Assembly: GCA_964385705.1 (NCBI GenBank) | Contig: CAYLQG010000050.1 | Coordinates: 1 to 10,871 of the forward strand | Reading direction: 5' to 3' | Length of the DNA: 10,871 bases | Origin: DATKGN01 sp964385705 | GTDB lineage: Bacteria; Patescibacteriota; Microgenomatia; UBA10105; UBA927 | Shown here: positions 1-6,127 of the stretch, one piece after another | Layout: each line of letters starts with the position of its first letter | Position numbering within the stretch: the first letter of the stretch is position 1 | Made by a program: the position numbers and the translations under genes | Notes under the pieces: generated by a model | Told to the model about the DNA's origin: nothing | Databases searched by the model: none | What the model saw: the letters and a program-made list of their open reading frames with translations, nothing else

Positions 1-560
<560 letters not shown>

Positions 561-620
561 GAACAAAGGATCTAAATTGCTTTAGAATTCCCCTGTCCAT
601 TTCAACGAAATAAAATGTGT

Positions 621-644
621 AAAAAGGTAATCCATCGGATTACC
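621..644 (-). terminator. terminator-like hairpin inside the rRNA spacer
   Basis: On the minus strand GGTAATCC, a 3-nt loop GAT and GGATTACC form a perfect 8-bp stem followed at once by five T. This is the form of an intrinsic terminator, yet it lies about 60 nt before the 23S 5' end. It may be read through because of the upstream boxA, or it may instead be a processing stem. The stem is only moderately GC-rich (4 of 8 pairs). Confidence 0.5.
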
Positions 645-793
645 CCTTACGATGCAACTACTACTCGTTTTTGAAAATCCCGTTTGGATTTTTCTAGAAC
701 GAGTTGTATCCTAGCAATTCATATCGCTAGGATAACTTAAAATTTATCTGAAAGAATTAGGAATTTCACCTTTCTTTCATTGATGTCGTTAAG

Positions 794-826
794 TTGTTAA
801 AGAGCCAATTCGCGCTCTTGTCGCGA
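794..826 (-). promoter_or_regulatory. rrn antitermination site: hairpin plus boxA
   Basis: On the minus strand GGCTCTTTAACAA (794-806) matches the E. coli rrn boxA TGCTCTTTAACAA at 12 of 13 bases. Three nt before it is a hairpin TCGCG-7nt-CGCGA (810-826), in the place boxB holds in rrn leaders. In known rrn operons boxA RNA is bound by NusB/NusE (S10) and lets RNA polymerase pass terminators. The location in the tRNA-23S spacer is the same as the second boxA of E. coli rrn operons. Confidence 0.8.
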
Positions 827-906
827 GAATAAATATCACCAAGTAATACTTATTCTCAATACAAGAACACCGTCATTCGGACCTGTGGCGCAGTGGTTAT
901 ACTGCA

Positions 907-958
907 TCCACAGCAGTAAGCTATTTTTCTCAGAATCAAAATAGCAACTGCATGTGGA
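907..958 (-). other. long hairpin overlapping the tRNA-Ala 3' end
   Basis: Pairs are T907/A958, 908-912 with 953-957 (CCACA/TGTGG), 913-917 with 947-951 (GCAGT/ACTGC) and 920-927 with 938-945 (GCTATTTT/AAAATAGC). There are small bulges at 952, 946 and 918-919, and a 10-nt loop. Positions 955-958 are also the last four nt of tRNA-Ala, so this fold and the tRNA acceptor stem exclude each other at their junction. A second hairpin in 888-906 uses another GCAGT/ACTGC pair and could compete. The role could be 3' processing of the tRNA. Confidence 0.6.
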
Positions 959-1027
959 CCCGATCGGAGTCGAACCGACTGCCTCTTCATTGCAAATGAA
1001 GCGTTCAACCAGGTAAACTTCGGGCCC
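955..1027 (-). tRNA. tRNA-Ala (anticodon UGC)
   Basis: Seventy-three nt fold as a full cloverleaf on the minus strand. The acceptor is GGGCCCG/CGGGTCC and contains the alanine identity pair G3:U70. The D-stem is GTTT/GAAC with an 8-nt loop containing GG. The anticodon stem is CTTCA/TGAAG with loop TTTGCAA (anticodon TGC), and the T-stem is GTCGG/CCGAT with loop TTCGACT. The discriminator is A and the next two bases are CA, so CCA is not encoded. Several core positions are atypical: A8 instead of U8, C15 instead of a purine, U21 instead of A21 and A48 instead of a pyrimidine. It sits in the place where spacer tRNA-Ala lies in many rrn operons. It is probably functional as an alanine acceptor, but could be a decaying copy. 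Confidence 0.85.
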
Positions 1028-1098
1028 TCAATAAGGGTTCACCCCGTGAGTCTTACCCTGGCCAGGTTCCCCCCATCCAGACGATCCATGTAAAGTAA

Positions 1099-1112
1099 TG
1101 TGCTAAAGAACC
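1099..1112 (-). promoter_or_regulatory. possible leader boxA
   Basis: On the minus strand GGTTCTTTAGCACA resembles rrn boxA (TTCTTTAGCA against CTCTTTAACA, 8 of 10). It follows the GC hairpin at 1116-1138 by about 3 nt, the same hairpin-then-boxA order as at 794-826. An antitermination role is inferred. Confidence 0.4.
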
Positions 1113-1138
1113 AAAAAACCTCGCCAGATGCGAGGTTT
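1113..1138 (-). terminator. hairpin with T-run in the rRNA leader
   Basis: On the minus strand AAACCTCGC (1130-1138 complement) and GCGAGGTTT (1116-1124 complement) form a 9-bp stem with a 5-nt loop, followed by a T-run ending at 1113. This is the best intrinsic terminator form in the window. It lies between the promoter at 1288-1316 and tRNA-Ala, so it would either end a short leader RNA or act as an attenuator or boxB-like element passed by antitermination. Confidence 0.6.
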
Positions 1139-1281
1139 GAATATTCGTCTTTCGACGAGAAGCGGCAACTACACGGTAACTCCCCTTAATTGGTAAAAGT
1201 TATATGATTGGTTGCTTCTCATGAAAAATATATGTGAATTATGGAAAAATAATTCACAACACACCCTGCATCTATGGGCAA
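1113..1281 (-). ncRNA. structured leader RNA or small RNA upstream of tRNA-Ala/23S
   Basis: From the predicted start near 1281 to the hairpin terminator at 1113 there are about 170 nt without a convincing protein gene. The RNA holds a perfect 10-bp hairpin (1233-1242 with 1249-1258). An interrupted long stem pairs 1157-1169 (two extra G) with 1211-1220, with an inner TAACT/AGTTA pair. A 5-bp hairpin with a GAAA loop (1145-1158) comes next, then the terminator stem. The fold is compact and ends in a T-run, which fits a free small RNA or an attenuated leader. I could not match it to 6S, SRP, tmRNA, RNase P or a riboswitch class I know. The remaining 1028-1112 segment holds a boxA-like motif and a small hairpin (GGGT...ACCC, 1036-1059) before the tRNA. 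Confidence 0.5.
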
Positions 1282-1287
1282 AGATGT

Positions 1288-1316
1288 ATTGTAGCCTGGC
1301 CCACGCTCATTGTCAA
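1288..1316 (-). promoter_or_regulatory. strong sigma-70-type promoter of the rRNA unit
   Basis: On the minus strand a perfect -35 TTGACA (1311-1316) and -10 TACAAT (1288-1293) are separated by exactly 17 bp. Upstream is an A/T-rich stretch (about 1317-1332) that resembles an UP element. The start point would be near 1281. It lies between the end of the 178-codon gene (1368) and tRNA-Ala, reading toward the 23S, so it is the likely rRNA promoter. Confidence 0.8.
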
Positions 1317-1367
1317 TACATTATTATCATTACCGTCAATCGGTTAATCCTCTTGAGGTTTTTTGTC

Positions 1368-1904
1368 TTACTTCACGATAATAAATACTCCCGGCAACGC
1401 TTTGGTGACAGGCCCGTCCAGATACGCATCGGACTCTTCTTTAGTCAGTTTAAAGACCGGATCATCCACGATGCTTGAAGCCGACGAATTTATATACACC
1501 CCCTCTTCTTTCAATGTGATGATTCCTGCGGCCCGGGGTGCTGCATTGTCAACATTCAGCACTTCCCGAATTTCTTCAAGACCATTTTTGTGATATATTT
1601 CTGAACCTGTTTCATTATATGTTGGGAATATATAGAGACAATCACCAACGGCCACGTATTTCGCCTCTGCTCTTCCCCATTTTTTACGGGCAACATCAAC
1701 GATATCGGAAATAGCCTGCACGAATGCTTCCTGGGTTAACGGCTCCGACGTATTCAAACGTATTGGCCTCATGGTCATAAACAATGTTTTACCACTTTCT
1801 TGATATGCTTGATTGCTCATGGGTATCGGATCTTCGACACTTGGTGCCATAGGAAGTAAATTATATAGGATATTCCCCACTTCTTCAACTCGAGCTTTTA
1901 CCAT
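1368..1904 (-). CDS. hypothetical protein, 178 residues
   Basis: An open frame of 178 codons runs from ATG (1902-1904) to TAA (1368-1370). I do not recognise the family. The protein has no signal peptide, membrane segment or clear catalytic motif and contains a single cysteine. The middle is moderately charged and helical in look (about residues 55-85, with several Ala, Asp and Lys), and the C-terminal half has short beta-like runs. No Shine-Dalgarno sequence precedes the ATG. It is divergent from the methyltransferase at 1976 and shares overlapping promoter elements with it. It is the last protein gene before the rRNA promoter. Coding is supported by length, by a normal codon look and by a fitting promoter; function is unknown. 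Confidence 0.7.
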   Translation of the reverse strand: MVKARVEEVGNILYNLLPMAPSVEDPIPMSNQAYQESGKTLFMTMRPIRLNTSEPLTQEAFVQAISDIVDVARKKWGRAEAKYVAVGDCLYIFPTYNETGSEIYHKNGLEEIREVLNVDNAAPRAAGIITLKEEGVYINSSASSIVDDPVFKLTKEESDAYLDGPVTKALPGVFIIVK

Positions 1905-1930
1905 TGTTAGCGCACGGGCCGCTTCATTCT

Positions 1931-1960
1931 TATATATCCATTGCGGTCATCCGTTACAAT
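1931..1960. promoter_or_regulatory. overlapping divergent promoter elements
   Basis: Minus strand: TTGTAA (1954-1959), 17 bp, TATATA (1931-1936), reading toward the gene that starts at 1904. Plus strand: a -10-like TACAAT at 1955-1960 lies 15 nt before the ATG at 1976, with no clear -35. The plus -10 and the minus -35 use the same bases, so the two genes may compete for polymerase. Confidence 0.4.
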
Positions 1961-1975
1961 AGTGGGTATTCACGT

Positions 1976-2752
1976 ATGGACTTATCTTTTTCACGACTTA
2001 TATATCAGATCCGAATTATTGCACACCGCACACTTTTCCCGCTTCGTCGTCTGTATTATCGGGCCGCGCTAATGTTCTCAGGTACCGCCCCATCGGTCCG
2101 CTGCCCTATCTGCGGATGGGAAGGAAAACAATTCGCTGATTTCGATATCGGCTATGGCAGAATGTATAAAAATGCCACGTGTCCGGTCTGTAAATCCCAG
2201 CCGCACCACCGGCTTGTTTATCTCTATGCTCTTAGCGATTTACCGAAAAATCCCCCCGCTTCCATCCTCCATATCGCACCGGAATGGTGTCTGCAGTCAT
2301 TTTTTCAATCACAACCGAAGTCTCGATATCTAAGTGTCGATACAATCGGCCGCCGCGCCATGAGGCGGGAGAATATAGAACACCTGACATGTACGGATCA
2401 CCAATTCGACTTGATTGTCTGCATCAACGTTCTTGAGCACGTCTCCCGTGACCGGGATGCAATGCGGGAGTTTTACCGTGTCCTCAAGCCCGGCGGACGG
2501 TGCATCCTCATAACTACTATTGGTTATTGGAAACTACATACATTAGAAGACCCGGCAATTACATCTCCGTATGAACGGGCGATGGCGTATTGGCAGGATG
2601 ACCACGTGCGGCGCTACGGTCGGGATTTTGTAGCCCGACTGGAACTCACGGGATTTGAGGTGTACGCGGTCTTCCGGAGGGACCTCACAACGCCTGATAC
2701 CTTCCACCGCTACGGGTTACCGCCTGTCCCCTCTATATCGCGACGAAAGTGA
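1976..2752 (+). CDS. SAM-dependent methyltransferase with N-terminal zinc ribbon
   Basis: Predicted class I (Rossmann-fold) methyltransferase of 258 residues; the substrate is unknown. Residues 43-46 (CPIC) and 69-72 (CPVC) form a four-cysteine zinc ribbon. The Rossmann domain follows. Motif I reads ILHIAPE (97-103) in place of the usual glycine-rich loop, an acidic strand end lies at D122, FDLIVCINVLEHV spans 144-156 and the RVLKPGG post-motif is at 168-174. The C-terminal part (from about 185) probably shapes the acceptor site. I chose ATG 1976 because TACAAT lies just upstream; a TTG at 1904 would add 24 residues but overlaps the divergent gene. No Shine-Dalgarno is seen. Relatives of such proteins often act in cell-surface glycan or small-molecule modification, which is only inference here. 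Confidence 0.85.
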   Translation: MDLSFSRLIYQIRIIAHRTLFPLRRLYYRAALMFSGTAPSVRCPICGWEGKQFADFDIGYGRMYKNATCPVCKSQPHHRLVYLYALSDLPKNPPASILHIAPEWCLQSFFQSQPKSRYLSVDTIGRRAMRRENIEHLTCTDHQFDLIVCINVLEHVSRDRDAMREFYRVLKPGGRCILITTIGYWKLHTLEDPAITSPYERAMAYWQDDHVRRYGRDFVARLELTGFEVYAVFRRDLTTPDTFHRYGLPPVPSISRRK

Positions 2753-2844
2753 AAAAGGGCCATAAGGTGAAAAAATATACGATCCCCAAAAAATTTCTCT
2801 CCTGGCTTGTCGACGAAAAACGAGGAAGCAATAATGTCTGGTAA
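2749..2844 (+). CDS. possible small basic protein, 31 residues
   Basis: A GTG start overlaps the methyltransferase stop in the sequence GTGA, a typical layout for translational coupling. The frame runs 31 codons to TAA (2842-2844). The product is lysine-rich in its first half (KKGHKVKKYTIPKKF) and acidic/polar toward the end. An alternative GTG at 2767 would give 25 residues. No known family. The rest of 2845-2913 holds only the next promoter. Such a short frame can occur by chance, so confidence is low. Confidence 0.3.
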   Translation: MKKGHKVKKYTIPKKFLSWLVDEKRGSNNVW

Positions 2845-2888
2845 TTTTCTTACCCTTATCGAGAGATGTTATCTGCATAGTCTTATAG

Positions 2889-2894
2889 TATAAT
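2889..2894 (+). promoter_or_regulatory. -10 element for the 435-residue gene
   Basis: A perfect TATAAT lies 19 nt before the ATG at 2914. The expected -35 place (about 2866-2871) is poor. The transcript would have a leader of only about 12 nt with no Shine-Dalgarno. Confidence 0.45.
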
Positions 2895-2913
2895 CCACGT
2901 ATCATAACCAATT

Positions 2914-4221
2914 ATGGCCCATATAGAAGCACCGTTGCCGAAAGACTACACACTAGAAATACCTATTGCCGATCATTGGGCGGGTATTGCGCTTGCGAAC
3001 CGGGGCGATTTTACGTTTCTTGAAAATAAAGCCGTTGGCTATCGCGATCCTGATTCTCCCGAGGTGACGATATACGCCGGAAGCCTCGCAACACCATGGT
3101 GGAACCATGAAACCACAGCAGTCCCGTTTCTCATGAAGGTCACCGATAGTACAGAAGTAGATGGTCCAGCAATTCTCATGAGCATGCCATTATCCGATCC
3201 CACTAAACACATCGATATTTACCGCTTTCAGAAAAATATGATGGAAGAATGGAAATCGTGGGTGAAAAAACTGATCACAGAAGGCCATGATGTAGATTGG
3301 AACTTGCATCCGGGAAGCGAGGATGAGCCATATATATTCTGGGATATCGCCCGCATCGAATGGGGTAATCCCATCACGGATGCAGACGATAGAATCCCCT
3401 ATTTGGTCTTTGAATTTTTAGAGGAAATAGAGGATGAAGAAGATGAAGAGATTGAGGAAACAGAAGATGATGAGGAAAATGACGATGAGGAAAATGAAGA
3501 ACAATCGGAGACGGAAGCCGAAGAGCCTCCCGACGAGGAGGAGGACATCCCATGGTTATCAAAAGAAGCGAGAGCAGACACAATGAACCTGATGATCAAC
3601 GCCATTCAACGGACATGGCGCTCTGCATCGGAGTTCTCGGCATATTTTGAAAAAGACCGGACACCGCAACTATATAAACAATTAGCGGAAATCCCAAACT
3701 ATCCTATCACTGAGTTCGTCAACGCATTCATCAATAACCCCAATATTTCAGAAGGGCACGGCTCATGGGAGACACCGCTTCACGGGGTCATTTCTGAAGG
3801 GTGCAGCGGCAAAGGGATGATGCAACTCGGAAACTCATCAGTTGAGATCTCTCTTGGCCACCGCGTCAGTGAATCATTTGAGGGATTAGCACTCGAAATA
3901 TATTATACGAACAATCCATTTCCAGACAAGTCATACTGGCAATTTATTGATGAAAACGGGAAACAATGGAAACGTACTTTTGAGAGTAATACGCCGTTTC
4001 AAAACATCCAATTCACTGATATTTTTGCACATCAACCGACATGGCAATATATCGCCGGACGTGACATGGACATCAAATCTCAGTCATTTGGCTCTTATCT
4101 GTTGGGATTCGCAATCGGCTTAGATGATGGAGATATTCAAACACTGAGGACACAGGGTTATAGCGATAAGGATATCGTCGACACGCTTATTGAATCAAGT
4201 AAAATTTGTCCGGCATTGTAA
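2914..4221 (+). CDS. unknown protein, 435 residues, with acidic linker
   Basis: I do not recognise the family. Three parts can be seen. Residues 1-169 form a mixed domain rich in Trp and Pro. Residues 170-211 are almost wholly Glu and Asp with some Asn, Ser, Thr and Pro and must be a disordered linker. Residues 212-435 form a second domain with helical stretches (about 215-245), several aromatic residues and motifs such as DDGDIQTLRTQGYSDKDIV near the C-terminus. No signal peptide or membrane segment is visible, so a cytoplasmic place is likely. Cysteines are few (one in the second domain, one at the end). The start ATG follows TATAAT by 19 nt and has no Shine-Dalgarno. The GNAT gene begins 23 nt downstream. 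The acidic region could mimic nucleic acid or bind basic proteins; this is speculation. Confidence 0.8.
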   Translation: MAHIEAPLPKDYTLEIPIADHWAGIALANRGDFTFLENKAVGYRDPDSPEVTIYAGSLATPWWNHETTAVPFLMKVTDSTEVDGPAILMSMPLSDPTKHIDIYRFQKNMMEEWKSWVKKLITEGHDVDWNLHPGSEDEPYIFWDIARIEWGNPITDADDRIPYLVFEFLEEIEDEEDEEIEETEDDEENDDEENEEQSETEAEEPPDEEEDIPWLSKEARADTMNLMINAIQRTWRSASEFSAYFEKDRTPQLYKQLAEIPNYPITEFVNAFINNPNISEGHGSWETPLHGVISEGCSGKGMMQLGNSSVEISLGHRVSESFEGLALEIYYTNNPFPDKSYWQFIDENGKQWKRTFESNTPFQNIQFTDIFAHQPTWQYIAGRDMDIKSQSFGSYLLGFAIGLDDGDIQTLRTQGYSDKDIVDTLIESSKICPAL

Positions 4222-4231
4222 GTGATGCATG

Positions 4232-4237
4232 TATAAT
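4232..4237 (+). promoter_or_regulatory. -10 element placed for a leaderless acetyltransferase mRNA
   Basis: TATAAT ends 7 nt before the ATG at 4245, so normal initiation would fall on the A of the start codon. TG directly precedes the hexamer, one base nearer than in an extended -10. The -35 is weak. Confidence 0.45.
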
Positions 4238-4244
4238 AATCCGT

Positions 4245-4727
4245 ATGAACGTCGTTATCTGCGTTGTTTCATCTCTCTCCCCGCTTGAGCGAAAGCAATT
4301 GACGCAAAATCTTGTGAATGCAAAAAAGCGTGGAGAATATTTCTCAATTAGCCCGGCTTCTATCCCCGCTCAATACCTGCGGCTTAACAAACAATTGAGA
4401 AATAATATGGCGTTAATCGCTCTAGCCACTGATGGTGAAACAATTGTCGGCTCCATGTACGCAACGTTCTCACGTTTTCCGACACGGAAAAATTTAGCTA
4501 AATTCAATAAGCTCACCGTTAATCCGGACCACCGCGGCCAGGGAATCGCGAAGCGTTTATTTACCGAACTCGAAACAGCAGTCAAAAAACAGGGAAAAAC
4601 GGTTTCCGGATTTTACTGTCACGCCGATAATCCCGCAAGGAAACTCTACCAAACCATGGGGTACAAAGAAGAAACAAGGGGCGATTGCTCATCGGATTGT
4701 CTCATTTCCCTTCACAAAAAGCTCTAA
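4245..4727 (+). CDS. GNAT-family N-acetyltransferase
   Basis: Predicted acetyl-CoA-dependent acetyltransferase of 160 residues; the acceptor (an amine of a small molecule or protein) cannot be told. The fold signature is clear. A strand with IVGSMYATF is at 67-75, motif A is KLTVNPDHRGQGIAKRLF (89-106) with the pyrophosphate-binding RGQGIA loop at 97-102, and the motif B region DNPARKLYQTMGY follows near the end. Length is normal for the family. I chose ATG 4245 because TATAAT lies seven bases upstream; a TTG at 4206 would add 13 residues and overlap the previous gene. Its stop overlaps the stop of the convergent glutamate dehydrogenase gene by 4 bp (4724-4727), leaving no room for a terminator. 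Confidence 0.9.
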   Translation: MNVVICVVSSLSPLERKQLTQNLVNAKKRGEYFSISPASIPAQYLRLNKQLRNNMALIALATDGETIVGSMYATFSRFPTRKNLAKFNKLTVNPDHRGQGIAKRLFTELETAVKKQGKTVSGFYCHADNPARKLYQTMGYKEETRGDCSSDCLISLHKKL

Positions 4728-6079
4728 ATTTTCATCGCCCTGAGGATCCGCTCAAGGGCCACGATGAAGGCGGCCGTCCGGAGATCGGTCTTGTGTTTGC
4801 GAGACGCATCCCACACATCGCCCGCGGCCACTCCCATCTTGGTCTTCAATTTCTTATTGACGGCATCTTTGGTCCAATGCTGGCCCTTAAGATTTTGCTC
4901 CCACTCAAAACAGGAGACGGTGACACCGCCGGAGTTAGCGAGAATATCAGGAATCACATGGACACCTTTTTTAAATAGGATGGTATCGGCGTCGGGCGTC
5001 GTCGGACCGTTAGCCATCTCAAGCACAACTTTCGCTTTCACCTTGGGTGCGTTTTCTTTCGTGAGAACGCTTTCAAGTGCTGAGGGAACCAGAATATCGA
5101 CAGGAAGTTCCAAAAGTTCTGCATTCGTTATCTTTTTCCCGCCGCCAAGTGCACCGGTTTTCTTTTTTTGCTCAAGCGTTTTAACCGGATCCAATCCCTC
5201 GGGTGCATAGATGCCACCCTTACTGTCGGAGACCGCGACAACCGTAAATCCGGAGTCATGAAGGAATTTCGCGACATTGAACCCAACGTTCCCGAAGCCC
5301 TGAACGGCTACGGTCAGTTTTCCTTTCAATCCAAGTTTGGCAAGAATTGCCTGAAGGACGAACAATCCACCTAAGCCCGTCGCCTCTTCCCTCCCCTCAC
5401 TCCCGCCGTCCTTAATTAATTTACCGGTGAAGGTACTGCGCAAACAAGAAAGCTGATGCGCGGTGAGCTTTGGCAATTTCGAGCCCTGCGCCGAAGGGGC
5501 CGAGGCGTTAGCTGAGGATCGCAGGACACGAGAAATTGACGAAGCGATCTCAGCGCGTTTTTTGTTTATATATTCATCAACCATCCACCCCATGATAGCC
5601 CCCGTGGTGTTGACGTCCGGCGCCGGCACGTCTTTATCCGGACCGATACAATCGGCGATAGCCCGCGCATATCCGCGGCTAAGCCGCTCAAGTTCTTTTT
5701 CGGATAATTCTTTCGGATTAACAATAACGCCGCCCTTGCTTCCGCCAAGCGGGATATCTGCAACGGCGCATTTCATGGCCATCCAAAACCCCAACGCCTT
5801 CACCTCGTCAAGGCTCACCTGCGGGTGAAACCTGATGCCTCCTTTATATGGACCCCGCGCGTTATTAAACTGCACGCGGTAGCCCTGAAAAATCCGGAGC
5901 GTCCCGTCATCCATCATGACCGGTATAGTCACATTGAGTATCCGTTGAGGGGCTTTGAGGATTTCTACTTTTTGTTTCGCCTCTCTATCCTTCAAAAACG
6001 AAGCGGCCCGGGCAAGCTGGGCCATAGCATTTTCAAATGGACTTGTCATGAGCGCAGTCGAATGATTCGTGGTATTCAT
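4724..6079 (-). CDS. gdhA: glutamate dehydrogenase
   Basis: Catalyses reversible oxidative deamination of glutamate to 2-oxoglutarate and ammonia with NAD(P). The protein has 451 residues. The N-terminal substrate domain shows GPYKGGIRFHP (K79), MAMKCAVADIPLGGSKGGV (K103, catalytic K115) and PAPDVNTT (catalytic D155). The C-terminal Rossmann domain begins near 218 with TGK, then GGSEGREEATG, and GFGNVG at 261-266 binds the nucleotide. The usual length is about 415-420. The excess is an insertion of some 35 residues between Y170 and T218, at the domain junction, rich in Ser, Ala and Leu (see findings). The start is fixed by GGAGG at 6088-6092, 8 nt before ATG. The promoter lies at 6100-6127 with a palindrome over the -35. 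Cofactor choice cannot be fixed from sequence. It lies downstream of the flavin reductase gene. Confidence 0.95.
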   Translation of the reverse strand: MNTTNHSTALMTSPFENAMAQLARAASFLKDREAKQKVEILKAPQRILNVTIPVMMDDGTLRIFQGYRVQFNNARGPYKGGIRFHPQVSLDEVKALGFWMAMKCAVADIPLGGSKGGVIVNPKELSEKELERLSRGYARAIADCIGPDKDVPAPDVNTTGAIMGWMVDEYINKKRAEIASSISRVLRSSANASAPSAQGSKLPKLTAHQLSCLRSTFTGKLIKDGGSEGREEATGLGGLFVLQAILAKLGLKGKLTVAVQGFGNVGFNVAKFLHDSGFTVVAVSDSKGGIYAPEGLDPVKTLEQKKKTGALGGGKKITNAELLELPVDILVPSALESVLTKENAPKVKAKVVLEMANGPTTPDADTILFKKGVHVIPDILANSGGVTVSCFEWEQNLKGQHWTKDAVNKKLKTKMGVAAGDVWDASRKHKTDLRTAAFIVALERILRAMKI

Positions 6080-6087
6080 GTCGTTTT

Positions 6088-6092
6088 CCTCC
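6088..6092 (-). promoter_or_regulatory. Shine-Dalgarno of gdhA
   Basis: GGAGG on the minus strand, 8 nt before the ATG at 6079. It is one of only two clear Shine-Dalgarno sequences in the window and fixes the gdhA start. Confidence 0.8.
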
Positions 6093-6099
6093 AGTCACG

Positions 6100-6127
6100 A
6101 TTGTACGCATCTTACTCTTTTATGCAA
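6100..6127 (-). promoter_or_regulatory. gdhA promoter
   Basis: Minus strand: -35 TTGCAT (6122-6127), 16 bp, -10 TACAAT (6100-6105). The start point would be near 6093, placing the Shine-Dalgarno at the very 5' end of the mRNA. The -35 is partial (3-4 of 6). Confidence 0.45.

Larger units (their letters stand above)
561..954 (-). other. tRNA-Ala to 23S rRNA transcribed spacer
   Basis: This 394-nt stretch has no protein gene and is a precursor-rRNA spacer. In transcription order it holds a long hairpin after tRNA-Ala (907-958), a hairpin plus boxA (794-826), a 9-bp stem (707-715 with 726-734), and a two-part stem. That two-part stem pairs ACTCGTT at 663-669 with AACGAGT at 698-704, and inside it AAAATCC at 674-680 with GGATTTT at 686-692. 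Last comes a terminator-like hairpin (621-644) about 60 nt before the 23S. Layout and boxA resemble the tRNA-23S spacer of classical rrn operons, except that no 16S lies upstream. The stems may be processing sites, but no nuclease site can be assigned from sequence alone. Confidence 0.8.

Noticed and set aside
879..962. A tRNA-like plus-strand stretch (GGACCTGTGGCGCAGTGG, resembling an acceptor and D-arm).
   Set aside because: No matching acceptor 3' strand, anticodon arm or T-arm follows; the bases are better explained by spacer hairpins on the minus strand.
1028..1090. GGGGGAACCTGGCC compared with the 16S 3' end (GGGGAACCTGCGGTTGG).
   Set aside because: The anti-Shine-Dalgarno tail and the GTCGTAACAAGG segment are absent, so this is not a 16S remnant that can be supported.
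1169..1222. A 17-codon minus-strand frame (ATG at 1220-1222 to TAG) before the leader terminator, as in leader-peptide attenuators.
   Set aside because: No ribosome site and no run of one regulatory amino acid; the same bases form a stable RNA stem.
1340..1366. CCTCTTGAGG followed by six T on the plus strand, like a terminator.
   Set aside because: The stem has only four pairs with a 2-nt loop and no plus-strand gene ends there.
1212..1478. Plus-strand frame of 88 codons.
   Set aside because: It runs over the rRNA promoter, leader RNA and the end of the minus-strand gene; no start signals.
2717..2911. Minus-strand 64-codon frame between the methyltransferase and the 435-residue gene.
   Set aside because: It overlaps the methyltransferase end and the promoter, has no Shine-Dalgarno and an unlikely composition.
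3374..3605. Two minus-strand frames opposite the acidic segment, one very Ser-rich.
   Set aside because: They are the expected antisense reading of GAA/GAG/GAT codons in the 435-residue gene.
5463..5828. Plus-strand 121-codon frame opposite gdhA that covers the insertion.
   Set aside because: It continues into antisense of conserved GDH motifs, so it is a shadow; only the possibility of a small inserted element is kept as a finding.
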